A stretch of DNA of 40,655 nt from Bacteroidetes bacterium HGW-Bacteroidetes-17 (GTDB lineage Bacteria; Bacteroidota; Bacteroidia; Bacteroidales; GCA-2711565): the NCBI GenBank assembly GCA_002840985.1, contig PHDM01000017.1, forward strand, positions 1 through 40,655. The letters run 5' to 3'. The position numbers were made by a program, and so were the translations under genes. Below the pieces are notes generated by a model. The model saw only the letters and a program-made list of their open reading frames with translations. It had not been told where the DNA came from and did not search any database. Below, in pieces: positions 18,701 through 26,634 of this stretch; the first letter of the stretch is position 1, and every line of letters begins with the position of its first letter.

Positions 18701-18832
18701 GGGGGCATTCATGTCGGGGAATAAATCCAGACTTAGTTTTCCGAATGAAATGTATCCAAGCAGCAGAATTGCAATTACAATCATTGAAACTGTAACAGGA
18801 TACTGAACTGAAAAACGCGTAATTTTTTTCAT
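15713..18832 (-). CDS. RND efflux permease (HAE1/AcrB-like)
   Basis: A 1039-aa inner-membrane RND pump of normal length. The N-terminus (MKKITRFSVQYPVTVSMIVI) starts helix 1. Helix 4 has GMLVDNAIVVVENIF with Asp414-Asn415, the Asp-Asn form of the proton-relay pair often seen in SwrC/HAE1-like pumps. Helix 10 has GIAVNDSIILVDA. Pumps of this family use proton flow to extrude drugs, lipids or other amphiphiles through an adaptor and a TolC channel; the substrate here is unknown. It lies 58 nt after the adaptor gene and 24 nt before the RND-ABC fusion, forming a tandem RND pair as in MdtB-MdtC. Confidence 0.96.
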   Translation of the reverse strand: MKKITRFSVQYPVTVSMIVIAILLLGYISFGKLSLDLFPDMNAPRIFVEIKAGERPPEEIEKQYIENIEAQSIRQKGVTQISSVCMVGSARVTVEYAWGMDMDEAFLDLQKALTTYSQNSDIDEFTITQHDPNASPVMIVGMLHPEITDMDEMRKIGENYIRNELTRLEGIADVTLTGTEEKEVLIETSPYILDAFGLTANSIVQQIQNMNRNVSGGTIVEMGKKYIIKGSGLIKNIDDLNEMVITYKQVGDNQGQQGATSVSEKVPVFLKDIATISFINKDPVNIVRINGQRCIGLSIFKETGFNTVAAVKNLNKALESIQKALPGYEFIIVQNQGSFIQNAIDEVEDSALIGILMAIIVLFIFLRRLKVTLIISIAIPISIIATFNLMYFNGLSLNIMTLGGLALGAGMLVDNAIVVVENIFRNMEQGMSVKEAAITGTAEVGGAITASTLTTIVVFLPIVYLQGVSGALFKDQAWTVAFSLLASLFVAILVIPMLFNFAYGKKKAITKIKSFKIGWYGDFLNKLLNIKYIVVLLAALAILATVYIYPLVGSEYLPKTETSEFNLDIVLTEGTELQRTNSTIDAIEQMIAEVLGDNAETIYSQIGPASTITSSKSIFKNENSATIKVKLKKEAVPQSESIIAAMTELVGTIPDAEITVQRDETALQSTLGTDEAPLVVELKGRDLEILESLSESIKTNLSEIPELINIKTSIEKGAPEIDVVIDRYKAGLFNLTADGIASQLNEILMGKNAGKYEKSGEMSDITVKLPDITLFEFNSIKLKSGNMEVPLYEVANIKRTTSPKQLLRRNQNRIGKITADYDQSMPFDKVVEKVKSQLDALVIPDGYQTTIVGVEQKRQDAMSSLGFALLLSIILVYMVMASQFESLIHPFTILLTIPLAGIGAIWAFFILGLSLNIMAFIGIIMLAGIAVNDSIILVDAINQNKERGLSLRESIIRAGENRIRPIIMTSITTILALLPLTIGIGESASLRSPMAIAVIAGLISSTTLTLIVIPCVYYIFENIKDFIFGNAKVEDIKSE

Positions 18833-18890
18833 CTAACAATATTTTATGGTAAAGAAGTTTAGAAATACAGAATTTGAAAAATCATCAATC

Positions 18891-19940
18891 CTATTTAACC
18901 ACTTTAACTTTTGAACTATTTCTCAATGTTTCATAACCTTTAATAACGAGTCGTTCATTAAGGTTTAGACCTGAAATGACTTGAACTTCGTTTGGGTTCT
19001 CCAATCCGAATACCAGTATACGTTCTTTTGCTAATCCTTTATCGATCACATAAACCGTATTTCCTTTTTGTTTGGATAAAATCACTTCTTTAGGTATAAC
19101 AATTGTGTTATCAACCGACGCAACAACAATTTCACCTTTGGCAAACATACCGGGTCTTAATTTAAGGTCCGGATTGTCGATGGTTAAAACCGCTTTAAAT
19201 GAGCGTGTATCAGCATTAATAGCAGGGGAGACCTGTGTGATTTTCCCTGTCAATGTATCATCAGGAATGGTATAGTTCATAATTCGGACCGCCTGCTCTT
19301 TCTTTACATCATTAATGTCTTTTTCGGCCAAATTAATCTCCATAATTAATTTACGATAATCCATAATTTTAGCCAATGGAGCTCCGGCGGCAATTGGTGT
19401 TTTAGGCGTTTGATAGGGCAATTCAACGATAATACCCGATATAGGTGTAAGAACAGCCATCTTTCTCAATTTAATGACTGCATCTTCAACTGCATATTTT
19501 GCATTCATATAATTGATTTCAGCGTTTTTCATGTCGCTCATGGTAACGCCACCTTTATCATAAAGGCTTTTTTGTTTATCATAAGTTTGCTTGGTTGTTT
19601 CAAGTTGCAATTCAAGCGAATTATTTTTAATGCCATTTTTGTATTCCGGATTTTCGATCATCACAATAACATCACCGGTGCTCACATAATCACCTAAAGC
19701 ATAGGGTTTGTTGGTTTTTGGGTTTGTCATCAATTCATACAAACCACTTATCTCGGATGGCAATACAACTTCTTTGACCGGTTTTACGGTACCGGTGGTA
19801 CTGATATATCTCTCAATGGATGATGCTTTTATTTCCATAACCGAAACCGGGACCGAAATATCTTTGTTCAGCTCAGTGCTGTTATCATTGCAGGATGCTA
19901 AAATAATCCCTAAAAGAATGATGAGTAATGCTCGTTTCAT
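18891..19940 (-). CDS. RND/ABC periplasmic adaptor (membrane fusion lipoprotein)
   Basis: A 349-aa HlyD/AcrA-type adaptor. It begins MKRALLIILLGIILASCN, a lipoprotein signal with the lipobox ILASC, so it should be lipid-anchored at the inner membrane. A lipoyl-like barrel-sandwich half (TGTVKPVKEVVLPSEISG), a short helical hairpin and a second barrel half (LTPISGIIVELPYQ) are followed by beta-barrel and membrane-proximal domains ending in LVIKGYETL. The frame opens earlier at a GTG at 19970, but the ATG at 19940 gives an ideal signal peptide and is chosen. It would bridge the RND pumps, and possibly the ABC parts, to the TolC-type channel encoded just upstream. It is the only adaptor in the operon. 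Confidence 0.93.
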   Translation of the reverse strand: MKRALLIILLGIILASCNDNSTELNKDISVPVSVMEIKASSIERYISTTGTVKPVKEVVLPSEISGLYELMTNPKTNKPYALGDYVSTGDVIVMIENPEYKNGIKNNSLELQLETTKQTYDKQKSLYDKGGVTMSDMKNAEINYMNAKYAVEDAVIKLRKMAVLTPISGIIVELPYQTPKTPIAAGAPLAKIMDYRKLIMEINLAEKDINDVKKEQAVRIMNYTIPDDTLTGKITQVSPAINADTRSFKAVLTIDNPDLKLRPGMFAKGEIVVASVDNTIVIPKEVILSKQKGNTVYVIDKGLAKERILVFGLENPNEVQVISGLNLNERLVIKGYETLRNSSKVKVVK

Positions 19941-19969
19941 AATACTTATTGTTTGTATGGTTAATTTCA

Positions 19970-21448
19970 CTATTTGTTAATGTTTTTTTGTAATTCCTGA
20001 GGGACAAAAGATGTGTTTTTTTCAAAATCCCAAAGTGATTGAATTTTCATGTTCAGTAGCTCTAATTTATAATTGATCAGAGAATTTGACATTTCCATCT
20101 TTTTGGATGAAAGTTGGGTTTGATACCGTTGAAGATCCATGCTTGTGAGGTCCCCATTTTTATATCGTTCCAGATTGATCTCATAAGTTAGCTGCGCATT
20201 TCTGTCGTTTTGTTCGGCAATCCCTATTTGTAAAACTAAATTGTTAAGATTCCGATATACCTGACGGATGTTAATAATAATATCATCTTCGAGTGTTTTT
20301 TTATCAATTTTAAGGGTTTCAATTTCAATTTCAGCAGCACGGATCCTTGCTTTACGTTCGCCCCAATCAAAAATTGGAATCGAAAAAGTTACGCCAACTT
20401 GTGGGCTTTTGGTGGGTCGTGAATAAATATCCTGAAATTTCTCATTATTACCAATGATCCCAACCGATAAGCGCATATCGCCCCTAAATTCGTTGGTTGC
20501 CGATGTTTCGATTAAATTAAACTGGGCGTTATCCAGATTTATTTGTCGCTGTGATAACTCCAATCGTTGAGAAAGGCCATTCGAAATTGCTTTTTCAAGA
20601 TCAATGCTTACAGGTGCATATTTAATATCCGTAATAACTTCAACTTCTTCGTATAACGACATCCCGATCAGTTGTTTGAATTGATCCTTGGCATTTTCCA
20701 GATTAACCAGACTATTATCCAAACTTGATTTACTGGTAGCCAAATTTAACTCAGCCTGATATAATTCTTCCTTTGCCGATAAATCCCCTTCAACTTTACT
20801 CTCAATAATTTCTTTGCTTACTTTTTGATTCTCATACTCTTCTTTGGCAATTTCATAGGCCATTTGCTTCTGATAAATTGAATAAAAAGCCTGATTAACC
20901 AATCTTTCCAGATTTAACATCTCTATTGCATACGCCAAAGTGGCATTCTCAAGGTTTAATTGATTTTTTTCCAGATTCATTTTGGTGCGGTTGTAGGTAA
21001 ACAACGGCTGGATGTATTGCAAATACAGGTTATTATTATAACCTTTATAATTGTTGTTGCTTGCTTGCGCATAGTTGTCCTGATACCCAAAATCGTTTTT
21101 CAAAACCAAAGTACCATCTGAAAATTTAATGGGCTGGGCAATGGTTAAACTACCGCTTGCACCTTTATTCTCGGAGGTGTACCATTCGGAAAAGTAATCG
21201 TTGTAAGTGTCGGTCTTTGAGTAAGAAAAAGGAGTCACTTCAAAAGAAAATCTGGATTTCAAAGAGGCCAGTTGGGCATTTAAATACTCCTTATTTTGCT
21301 CCATATTTAACCTTGCTTTTGAAATATCGGGGCTATTTTGCAAAGCAATTTCCATCGCATCTTCCAAAGTAAGTTTGGTTTGAGCCGAGGCAAGATTAAC
21401 CGTGAAAAGTATCACGGATGCCATCATTGTAATTTTCAAATATTTCAT
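19970..21448 (-). CDS. TolC-family outer-membrane efflux channel
   Basis: A 492-aa OEP/TolC-type protein. The N-terminus (MKYLKITMMASVILFTVNLA) is a cleavable signal peptide, then KLTLEDAMEIALQNSPDIS starts the typical first helical repeat. Two related halves rich in long heptad-like helices follow, the second starting near LEKAISNGLSQRLELSQRQI. Length fits the family. The frame can be extended to a TTG at 21475, but the ATG at 21448 preserves the signal peptide and has an AGAAAG stretch just before it. It should form the trimeric outer-membrane exit duct for this operon's pumps. Confidence 0.95.
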   Translation of the reverse strand: MKYLKITMMASVILFTVNLASAQTKLTLEDAMEIALQNSPDISKARLNMEQNKEYLNAQLASLKSRFSFEVTPFSYSKTDTYNDYFSEWYTSENKGASGSLTIAQPIKFSDGTLVLKNDFGYQDNYAQASNNNYKGYNNNLYLQYIQPLFTYNRTKMNLEKNQLNLENATLAYAIEMLNLERLVNQAFYSIYQKQMAYEIAKEEYENQKVSKEIIESKVEGDLSAKEELYQAELNLATSKSSLDNSLVNLENAKDQFKQLIGMSLYEEVEVITDIKYAPVSIDLEKAISNGLSQRLELSQRQINLDNAQFNLIETSATNEFRGDMRLSVGIIGNNEKFQDIYSRPTKSPQVGVTFSIPIFDWGERKARIRAAEIEIETLKIDKKTLEDDIIINIRQVYRNLNNLVLQIGIAEQNDRNAQLTYEINLERYKNGDLTSMDLQRYQTQLSSKKMEMSNSLINYKLELLNMKIQSLWDFEKNTSFVPQELQKNINK

Positions 21449-21487
21449 CTTTCTAAACAATTTATAATATTTCAAATTTGTTGTGCT

Positions 21488-24400
21488 TTAATCATTTTTT
21501 ACCCATTTTATTGCATCAGCAAAAATCATTTGCCCTACTGATTTATTCAGCAATTCGACCTTGGCTGATTCGGGATTTATGTAAAATGACCCTAAGTAAT
21601 TCCATCCATTTTCAAGTTCTTCATCCGTCAGGTTAATTTGTTCAACTCCGGCTTCGTGATAAATCTTGAAATTATAGTCGGATTTACGGTTGCGATTCCT
21701 TCGCTGAATATTAATCTTTTCGATATGACAATACACATCGTAATAAGCACCTTCAGTTAAATTTGCATGCCAAACGGCAGTTCGTTCTTCTCCGGCGGAG
21801 CTGGTGTACATAGCAGATCTGACATATTTACCATAAAATCCGGATCGCAATACAGGTTTCCACTCAGTAGGAGGGTTCCAGTATCTTATCCCGACGTATT
21901 TATATGTTTCCACTTTGTTTTTATCAACGAGTGTTTTTAAATAACTTCTATTGGAGGTTTGGATAAACTCAAAGCCGGCATCCTCATTATCGACAATTAT
22001 TTCATCTGGTTCCTGCAAGCTGGTGAACATTTCGCATGATCGGATATTATCGAAAGAGGCAATTTTTTTTATTTCTTCGAATGAATCAAAGTCATAAATA
22101 ATATTGTTTGGGAGGTTTTCTGAAATATGGGTGTAGATATTCATCCGGTTTGGTTCTGTTGAGAATACAAATCCAACTTCTCGTGCCGTATGTGCCGGAA
22201 TATGTATTTCTCTTGAGAAATCGACGGTCACCTGATTATTATCCTGACTTATTTCCTGATTATTTAAATCTATATTTACGGTGACTAAACCATCAATGTC
22301 TTCAGGATTTGAAATTTTAAACTTGAGCTGATATTTCGTAAACTCTCCTTCCAGCACCTTATAAGTCTGAACATCTTTAATCAAAAAGCCCGGGAGTAGC
22401 CTTTTTGAATACCAATCCCTTATTTCAGTAGAAATCGAATCGTTGAATTCTTTTTGAACAGCATTATTAAAGGTTTCAAAGGAGAAGGACTGATGCTGAT
22501 TTTGAGCCATCAGGTTATTCAGGAACCGGTTAAAAGCATCTTTGCCGTATCGGGCTTGGAAAAGTGAAAATAGATAATCTCCTTTTGCAAGTATTACATC
22601 ATTTAACGTCATTAAATCATCGTTTTCTTCACTTTCAGTTTGTTTTGAAATACCTTTACTCATTAATTCTTCCAGGGAATTTTTCTTCAACTCAAGGTTA
22701 ACACGTTCACCTTTACTGATTCCTTCAAAAAACCATCTGTTTGACGAAATGGCATTCTCATTTCGGTCCTTTAAATAAATACCCAGGGCCAAATCAAGCA
22801 TCGGCCAATCTTTTGATCGTAATTGAGTGATGAATGAATAATAATTTGGGAAAATAGAGAATGTGTTTCTATCAACCACTTCATCAAATTGATACCATTC
22901 GCTTGAATTAGCCATGAAATTACCTCTCACAAATCGTTTAAAAATTCTGGTCTGCAATTCTTCAGGTGAGATTTCTTCATTGTCACGTTTCATTTGTCGT
23001 TCCGACTGATTTCTTCTCTTTTTAAAATCAGTTTCTTCCATGGTCACACCTTTTTCCGAATAGAAGACCATCTCGGGTTGTACCGCATCGCTTGTCATTG
23101 AATATGAATGTCTGTCCAAGGCAAATTGAACCGGAACTTCTGCTAAAGAGAATCGTTCGAACGGATAATCTAAACCTATATGATTTTCGTATTCATTTTT
23201 TAAGCTTCTGATAATGGCCGGAAGACTATCAGAAATATTCGTGAAGTGTGAAATATAGTATTCATTTCCTTTAATTGTGAACAAATTGTAATTAATTGAA
23301 TCAACCCGAACAGAATATTTGGTGTAATTTCCTATCAGCAAGCTGATTTTAGGGAGGGGAAATTCAGGTTCAAAATGATAAGTCGATTCATTCAAATCTG
23401 TCATTTTACCTTGAGAGATGGGTAATAAGCCATTTTTTGTTTTAACGGTTAAATGAAACTGTGTTATATCGGGATAATACAAAGAAGGATCGAGCGAGGA
23501 ATATCCAACCCCTGAAACAGGATACCACAACGATTCGCTAGTCAAACATACAAAATCATCTTTTAAATACGCATATCGTTTACGAATTCTAAAGATCTCC
23601 AGCGAAAAATTATCCGTATAATTTTCCAGATCAGTATCCAAAAAATGGGTGTTCTCATTGATGTTTCCTTCATATTCGAGCGTCAAGCTGTAATTATTCC
23701 CGATTGCAATATTTTGTGCAGGAAGGATTTTTATGAGATGTAAATCTCTATTATAAGTAACATCTTTACCGTCGATATTTACAGAAATTATCGAAAGGGA
23801 GGGGTTTAGGCTAAAAATGAGTGTGTCAATAAATTGATTTGAATTATTAGTGAATTGCATCTCAACTTTTGCCTTGATGCTTTCTCCAAGGTGTTGAACA
23901 TCTATTTTAGAATCTGTAATACTTACTTTTGGATAATGAACATATTGGTTGTTCAGACTGATCATTTGTTCTTTAAGATCAACGTTTGATTCCTTTATTT
24001 GAATGTATTGTCTGGCCAACAAACCACCGATTAATATAAATATTATGGCTAATATTAGTGGGAAAGATGTAAGCTTTTTTGCCTGAGGCAATCGTTGCAA
24101 TTTGAAAATCGTGAAGAATACCATTCCCAAACCAATAAAAAAGTACATTCCTCGATGGATGAGCACTTCCTGAATATTTCCGAAACCGGCAATGCTTGAA
24201 TTAAACATCGGAACCTGGTAGGCGATATAATCAAAAATATGATAATATTTTGTGTTAAGATAAAATATGGTAAGCGCAATATAGCCAAGAATTACGATAA
24301 AAGTGATTGCTTGATTCTTGAAAATGGTCATGATAAAAAATGCAAGTCCAAGAATAAATACAAGTGTTGGCAGGCTTATTAATAAAGGATAATAAAAGAA

Positions 24401-24835
24401 TTCACTAATGCCTTTTGCCGAATCGTTACTGATAAACGAAAATCCTATTCCCATGAACAGGATAATAAGATTTAAAACGAGAAAAACGGAGAGTATTCCA
24501 ATTGTCTTCCCGAGAATATACTCAGCATTAGTCATCGAACGTACATAAATTACTTCGATGGTATCGTTTTTACGATCCTGTTTTAAAAATTCGGAAGCAA
24601 GGAATACAGCAACAATAGCCTGACCTAAATTTAAAATGAGCAGATTGACGTAAGGCATTGAAGCGGGTAGGGCTCTGTAAATCCATGGAGAACCACTTGC
24701 TGCTAAAAAAACAGCTAAATTAAAACCACCTAAACTGAGTATGGTTAATCCTGCGAAAATTCTGAAAAACCACCCGCGCAATAAGGTGCGCATTTCGTAA
24801 CGGGCAATGGTTTTTAGGGCGTGGATCGAAAACAT
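21488..24835 (-). CDS. ABC-2 permease fused to inactive M1-peptidase-like and golvesin-like domains
   Basis: A 1115-aa protein. Residues 1 to about 285 contain six or more hydrophobic helices of an ABC-2 permease (start MFSIHALKTIARYEMRTLLR). From about 300 there is a periplasmic beta domain and then a region related to M1 aminopeptidases (for example LAKGDYLFSLFQARYGKDAF near its end). No HExxH zinc motif is present anywhere; the expected place near residue 633 reads KRFVRGNFMANSSEW. The peptidase domain therefore looks catalytically dead. From about 975 the chain matches a golvesin C-terminal-like beta domain (RSGFYGKYVRSAMY ... GQMIFADAIKWVKND). It begins 18 nt after the ABC ATPase stop and is its likely partner. 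Active relatives in Bacteroidota keep the zinc motif. Confidence 0.85.
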   Translation of the reverse strand: MFSIHALKTIARYEMRTLLRGWFFRIFAGLTILSLGGFNLAVFLAASGSPWIYRALPASMPYVNLLILNLGQAIVAVFLASEFLKQDRKNDTIEVIYVRSMTNAEYILGKTIGILSVFLVLNLIILFMGIGFSFISNDSAKGISEFFYYPLLISLPTLVFILGLAFFIMTIFKNQAITFIVILGYIALTIFYLNTKYYHIFDYIAYQVPMFNSSIAGFGNIQEVLIHRGMYFFIGLGMVFFTIFKLQRLPQAKKLTSFPLILAIIFILIGGLLARQYIQIKESNVDLKEQMISLNNQYVHYPKVSITDSKIDVQHLGESIKAKVEMQFTNNSNQFIDTLIFSLNPSLSIISVNIDGKDVTYNRDLHLIKILPAQNIAIGNNYSLTLEYEGNINENTHFLDTDLENYTDNFSLEIFRIRKRYAYLKDDFVCLTSESLWYPVSGVGYSSLDPSLYYPDITQFHLTVKTKNGLLPISQGKMTDLNESTYHFEPEFPLPKISLLIGNYTKYSVRVDSINYNLFTIKGNEYYISHFTNISDSLPAIIRSLKNEYENHIGLDYPFERFSLAEVPVQFALDRHSYSMTSDAVQPEMVFYSEKGVTMEETDFKKRRNQSERQMKRDNEEISPEELQTRIFKRFVRGNFMANSSEWYQFDEVVDRNTFSIFPNYYSFITQLRSKDWPMLDLALGIYLKDRNENAISSNRWFFEGISKGERVNLELKKNSLEELMSKGISKQTESEENDDLMTLNDVILAKGDYLFSLFQARYGKDAFNRFLNNLMAQNQHQSFSFETFNNAVQKEFNDSISTEIRDWYSKRLLPGFLIKDVQTYKVLEGEFTKYQLKFKISNPEDIDGLVTVNIDLNNQEISQDNNQVTVDFSREIHIPAHTAREVGFVFSTEPNRMNIYTHISENLPNNIIYDFDSFEEIKKIASFDNIRSCEMFTSLQEPDEIIVDNEDAGFEFIQTSNRSYLKTLVDKNKVETYKYVGIRYWNPPTEWKPVLRSGFYGKYVRSAMYTSSAGEERTAVWHANLTEGAYYDVYCHIEKINIQRRNRNRKSDYNFKIYHEAGVEQINLTDEELENGWNYLGSFYINPESAKVELLNKSVGQMIFADAIKWVKND

Positions 24836-24853
24836 ATGAATTAAATTTTTTCT

Positions 24854-25735
24854 TTAATGGTTAGATAAATATTCCATGAAATAAACATAGGCATGCTCCA
24901 GATTTGGTTCTATCTCGATTGCCTGCTTTGCTTCAATATCCTTTCCAACTAGTTGCACTTCCCAGCCTTCATCAGAAGGGATGGTTGAAATTACCGCATA
25001 TTTATTCTTTAATATATCATATTCGGTACCGGAAGTATTTACCTGCCAAACATGACCTTTGGCCATCTTAATTAGTTCTTCGGGTGAACCATTAAATTGC
25101 ATCCGTCCATCGTCCAGCAAAGCTAAATTCTGACAAACACTCGAAATGTCCCCAACAATATGAGTAGATAGAATAATAATGACATCTTGCTGACTTAATT
25201 CAGATAGGATATTTCTGAAACGAATCCGTTCTTCAGGATCAAGACCGGTTGTTGGCTCATCAACTACAATGATTTTGGGGCTACCGATAAGCGCCTGGGC
25301 GATGCCCAGTCTTCGTTTCATCCCTCCCGAAAGATTATTGGCCTGACGTTCGCGCGAATCAAATAAGCCAACTTTTTCAAGCCATTCATCAACTTTTGTT
25401 AATCTTTCTTTTTTGTTTTTTATCCCTGAAAGTGCCGCAGCATAATCCAAAAATTCCCAGGTTTTTAGTTTTGTGAAAAATCTGAAATCCTGTGGTAAAT
25501 ATCCCAACATTTTTCGAATTTCCTTTCGGTTTTTTGTCAAATCGTAACCGTTGACATTTACTGTACCTGAGCTGGCTTTCATAATGGTAACCAAAATTCG
25601 CATCAGGCTTGATTTACCTGCACCATTGGGGCCAAGCAGCCCAAACATGCCATTCTCAATTTCAAGATTGATATCGGATAAAGCTGTTTTTCCGTTACCA
25701 TAGATTTTGCTTAATCCCTGGATGCTGATCTTCAT
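24854..25735 (-). CDS. ABC transporter ATP-binding protein
   Basis: A 293-aa cytoplasmic ATPase. Walker A GPNGAGKS is at 35-42 (Lys41), the signature LSGGMK at 135-140, Walker B IIVVDEP with Asp159-Glu160, and H-loop His192. The C-terminal 90 residues form an extension seen in ABC-2 exporter ATPases. It resembles the ATPase domain of the RND-ABC fusion closely (shared FGLLGPNGAGKS and ERIRFRN segments and a similar C-terminal tail), so the two are probably paralogues. It is the first gene of the efflux operon and should energise the permease encoded 18 nt downstream. Confidence 0.95.
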   Translation of the reverse strand: MKISIQGLSKIYGNGKTALSDINLEIENGMFGLLGPNGAGKSSLMRILVTIMKASSGTVNVNGYDLTKNRKEIRKMLGYLPQDFRFFTKLKTWEFLDYAAALSGIKNKKERLTKVDEWLEKVGLFDSRERQANNLSGGMKRRLGIAQALIGSPKIIVVDEPTTGLDPEERIRFRNILSELSQQDVIIILSTHIVGDISSVCQNLALLDDGRMQFNGSPEELIKMAKGHVWQVNTSGTEYDILKNKYAVISTIPSDEGWEVQLVGKDIEAKQAIEIEPNLEHAYVYFMEYLSNH

Positions 25736-26047
25736 GAATTTATTATAATATATTCAACAATATAATATGGTTAAGAATCTGTAATTTGCTAAAACCTTTG
25801 CTGATTAATTTTTAGACGATTGTTTTGTCCTTCCGTTACAACTTATTTCAACATTTTTACAATGTACTCGTAATAAAAAATGATTTATATGATTTTAATA
25901 TAATTGTATTAGTGTATTACATAATTAGTACACTGCAAATGTATACTTTGGTTTTTAACTTTCCAAATTTTTTCCGAAATATTTTTTATTTACCACCAAT
26001 TAGCCAATATATGATGAAATTTTGTGCGCAGTTATTTATATACTGTC
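25736..26047 (-). promoter_or_regulatory. Leader region of the efflux operon with an inverted repeat
   Basis: This 312-bp AT-rich region separates the regulator cassette from the efflux operon and should hold the efflux promoter. AGTGTA (25911-25916) and TACACT (25929-25934) form a 6-bp inverted repeat with a 12-nt spacer. Next to it, CAAATGTATACTTTG (25936-25950) contains TACTTTG, the same half-site as in the palindrome at 27253-27271. No convincing Bacteroidota -7/-33 pair was identified. No gene is seen here. Confidence 0.4.
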
Positions 26048-26334
26048 TTAAGAACCAGCAAATGGAGTACCGAATATTCCGACTGCCAATTCGGCCCATA
26101 TAAGCAGGAATACAATAAGGATATAGCTATGAGTACAACACGATTATTCTTCTTTGGAACTATCCTCAATACAAACTCTATTGTAAGGCCTGCACCAAGT
26201 AATAGCACTCCCATCACGAGGAAGTCAAAGAATGACCAATTTACTTCAGATGAAAATTGCATACCAATTAATGGAATGAGTAACAGGAGTAATAGAACAA
26301 GTAGGATTGTAAATAGTCTTTTATTTTTATTCAT
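26048..26334 (-). pseudogene. Small three-helix membrane protein, frameshifted near its 3' end
   Basis: The start frame (ATG at 26334) reads MNKNKRLFTILLVLLLLLLI and then SEVNWSFFDFLVMGVLLLGA, giving two helices and the beginning of a third. Near 26121-26128 the coding sense moves to the -1 frame, where the sequence continues IVFLLIWAELAVGIFGTPFA, then GS and a TAA at 26048-26050. The WAELAVGIFGTPFAGS ending is what I recall for this Bacteroidota small membrane family. The unshifted frame instead gives an unlike tail and stops at 26032. A one-base loss, natural or a sequencing error, explains this. It follows the winged-helix regulator by 9 nt, so it belongs to that cassette. Function unknown. 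Confidence 0.7.
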
Positions 26335-26343
26335 GATTTTGAT

Positions 26344-26634
26344 TTAATTTAATAATTGCTCAATTGCATTAATGTGTTTTACAAATGCTTTTCTACCAAT
26401 ATCGGTAGAAAAGTATTTAGTGTTTGGTTTCCGATCCAGAAATTCCTTTGTAAAGCATATATATCCTTTTTTTTCCAATGATTTTAGATGGCTGGCCAAA
26501 TTGCCATCCGTAACTCCAAGTAATTCTTTTAAATTGTTGAAATCCAAGAAGTCATTTACTACAAGTGCCGACATGATTCCTAGTCGAATTCTGTTTTCAA
26601 ACGCTTTATCCAACTTATTCAGAAGATCTTTCAC
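26344..26634 (-). CDS. Winged-helix transcriptional regulator (HTH_34-like)
   Basis: A 96-aa single-domain regulator. A winged helix-turn-helix spans about residues 10-75: the recognition region reads LKELLGVTDGNLASHLKSLE and the wing is ICFTKEFLDRKPNTKYFST. This is typical of the MarR/PadR-like HTH_34 group that in Bacteroidota is often paired with small membrane proteins. The start is a GTG at 26634 overlapping the TGA of the upstream membrane gene by four bases (GTGA), which implies translational coupling. There is no ligand-binding domain. It may control its own cassette through the palindrome at 27253-27271 and perhaps the efflux operon that follows. Confidence 0.88.
   Translation of the reverse strand: MKDLLNKLDKAFENRIRLGIMSALVVNDFLDFNNLKELLGVTDGNLASHLKSLEKKGYICFTKEFLDRKPNTKYFSTDIGRKAFVKHINAIEQLLN

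Noticed and set aside
26032-26050. Programmed -1 frameshifting in the small membrane gene
   Set aside because: No slippery heptamer or strong downstream structure was seen, so mutation or sequence error is simpler.
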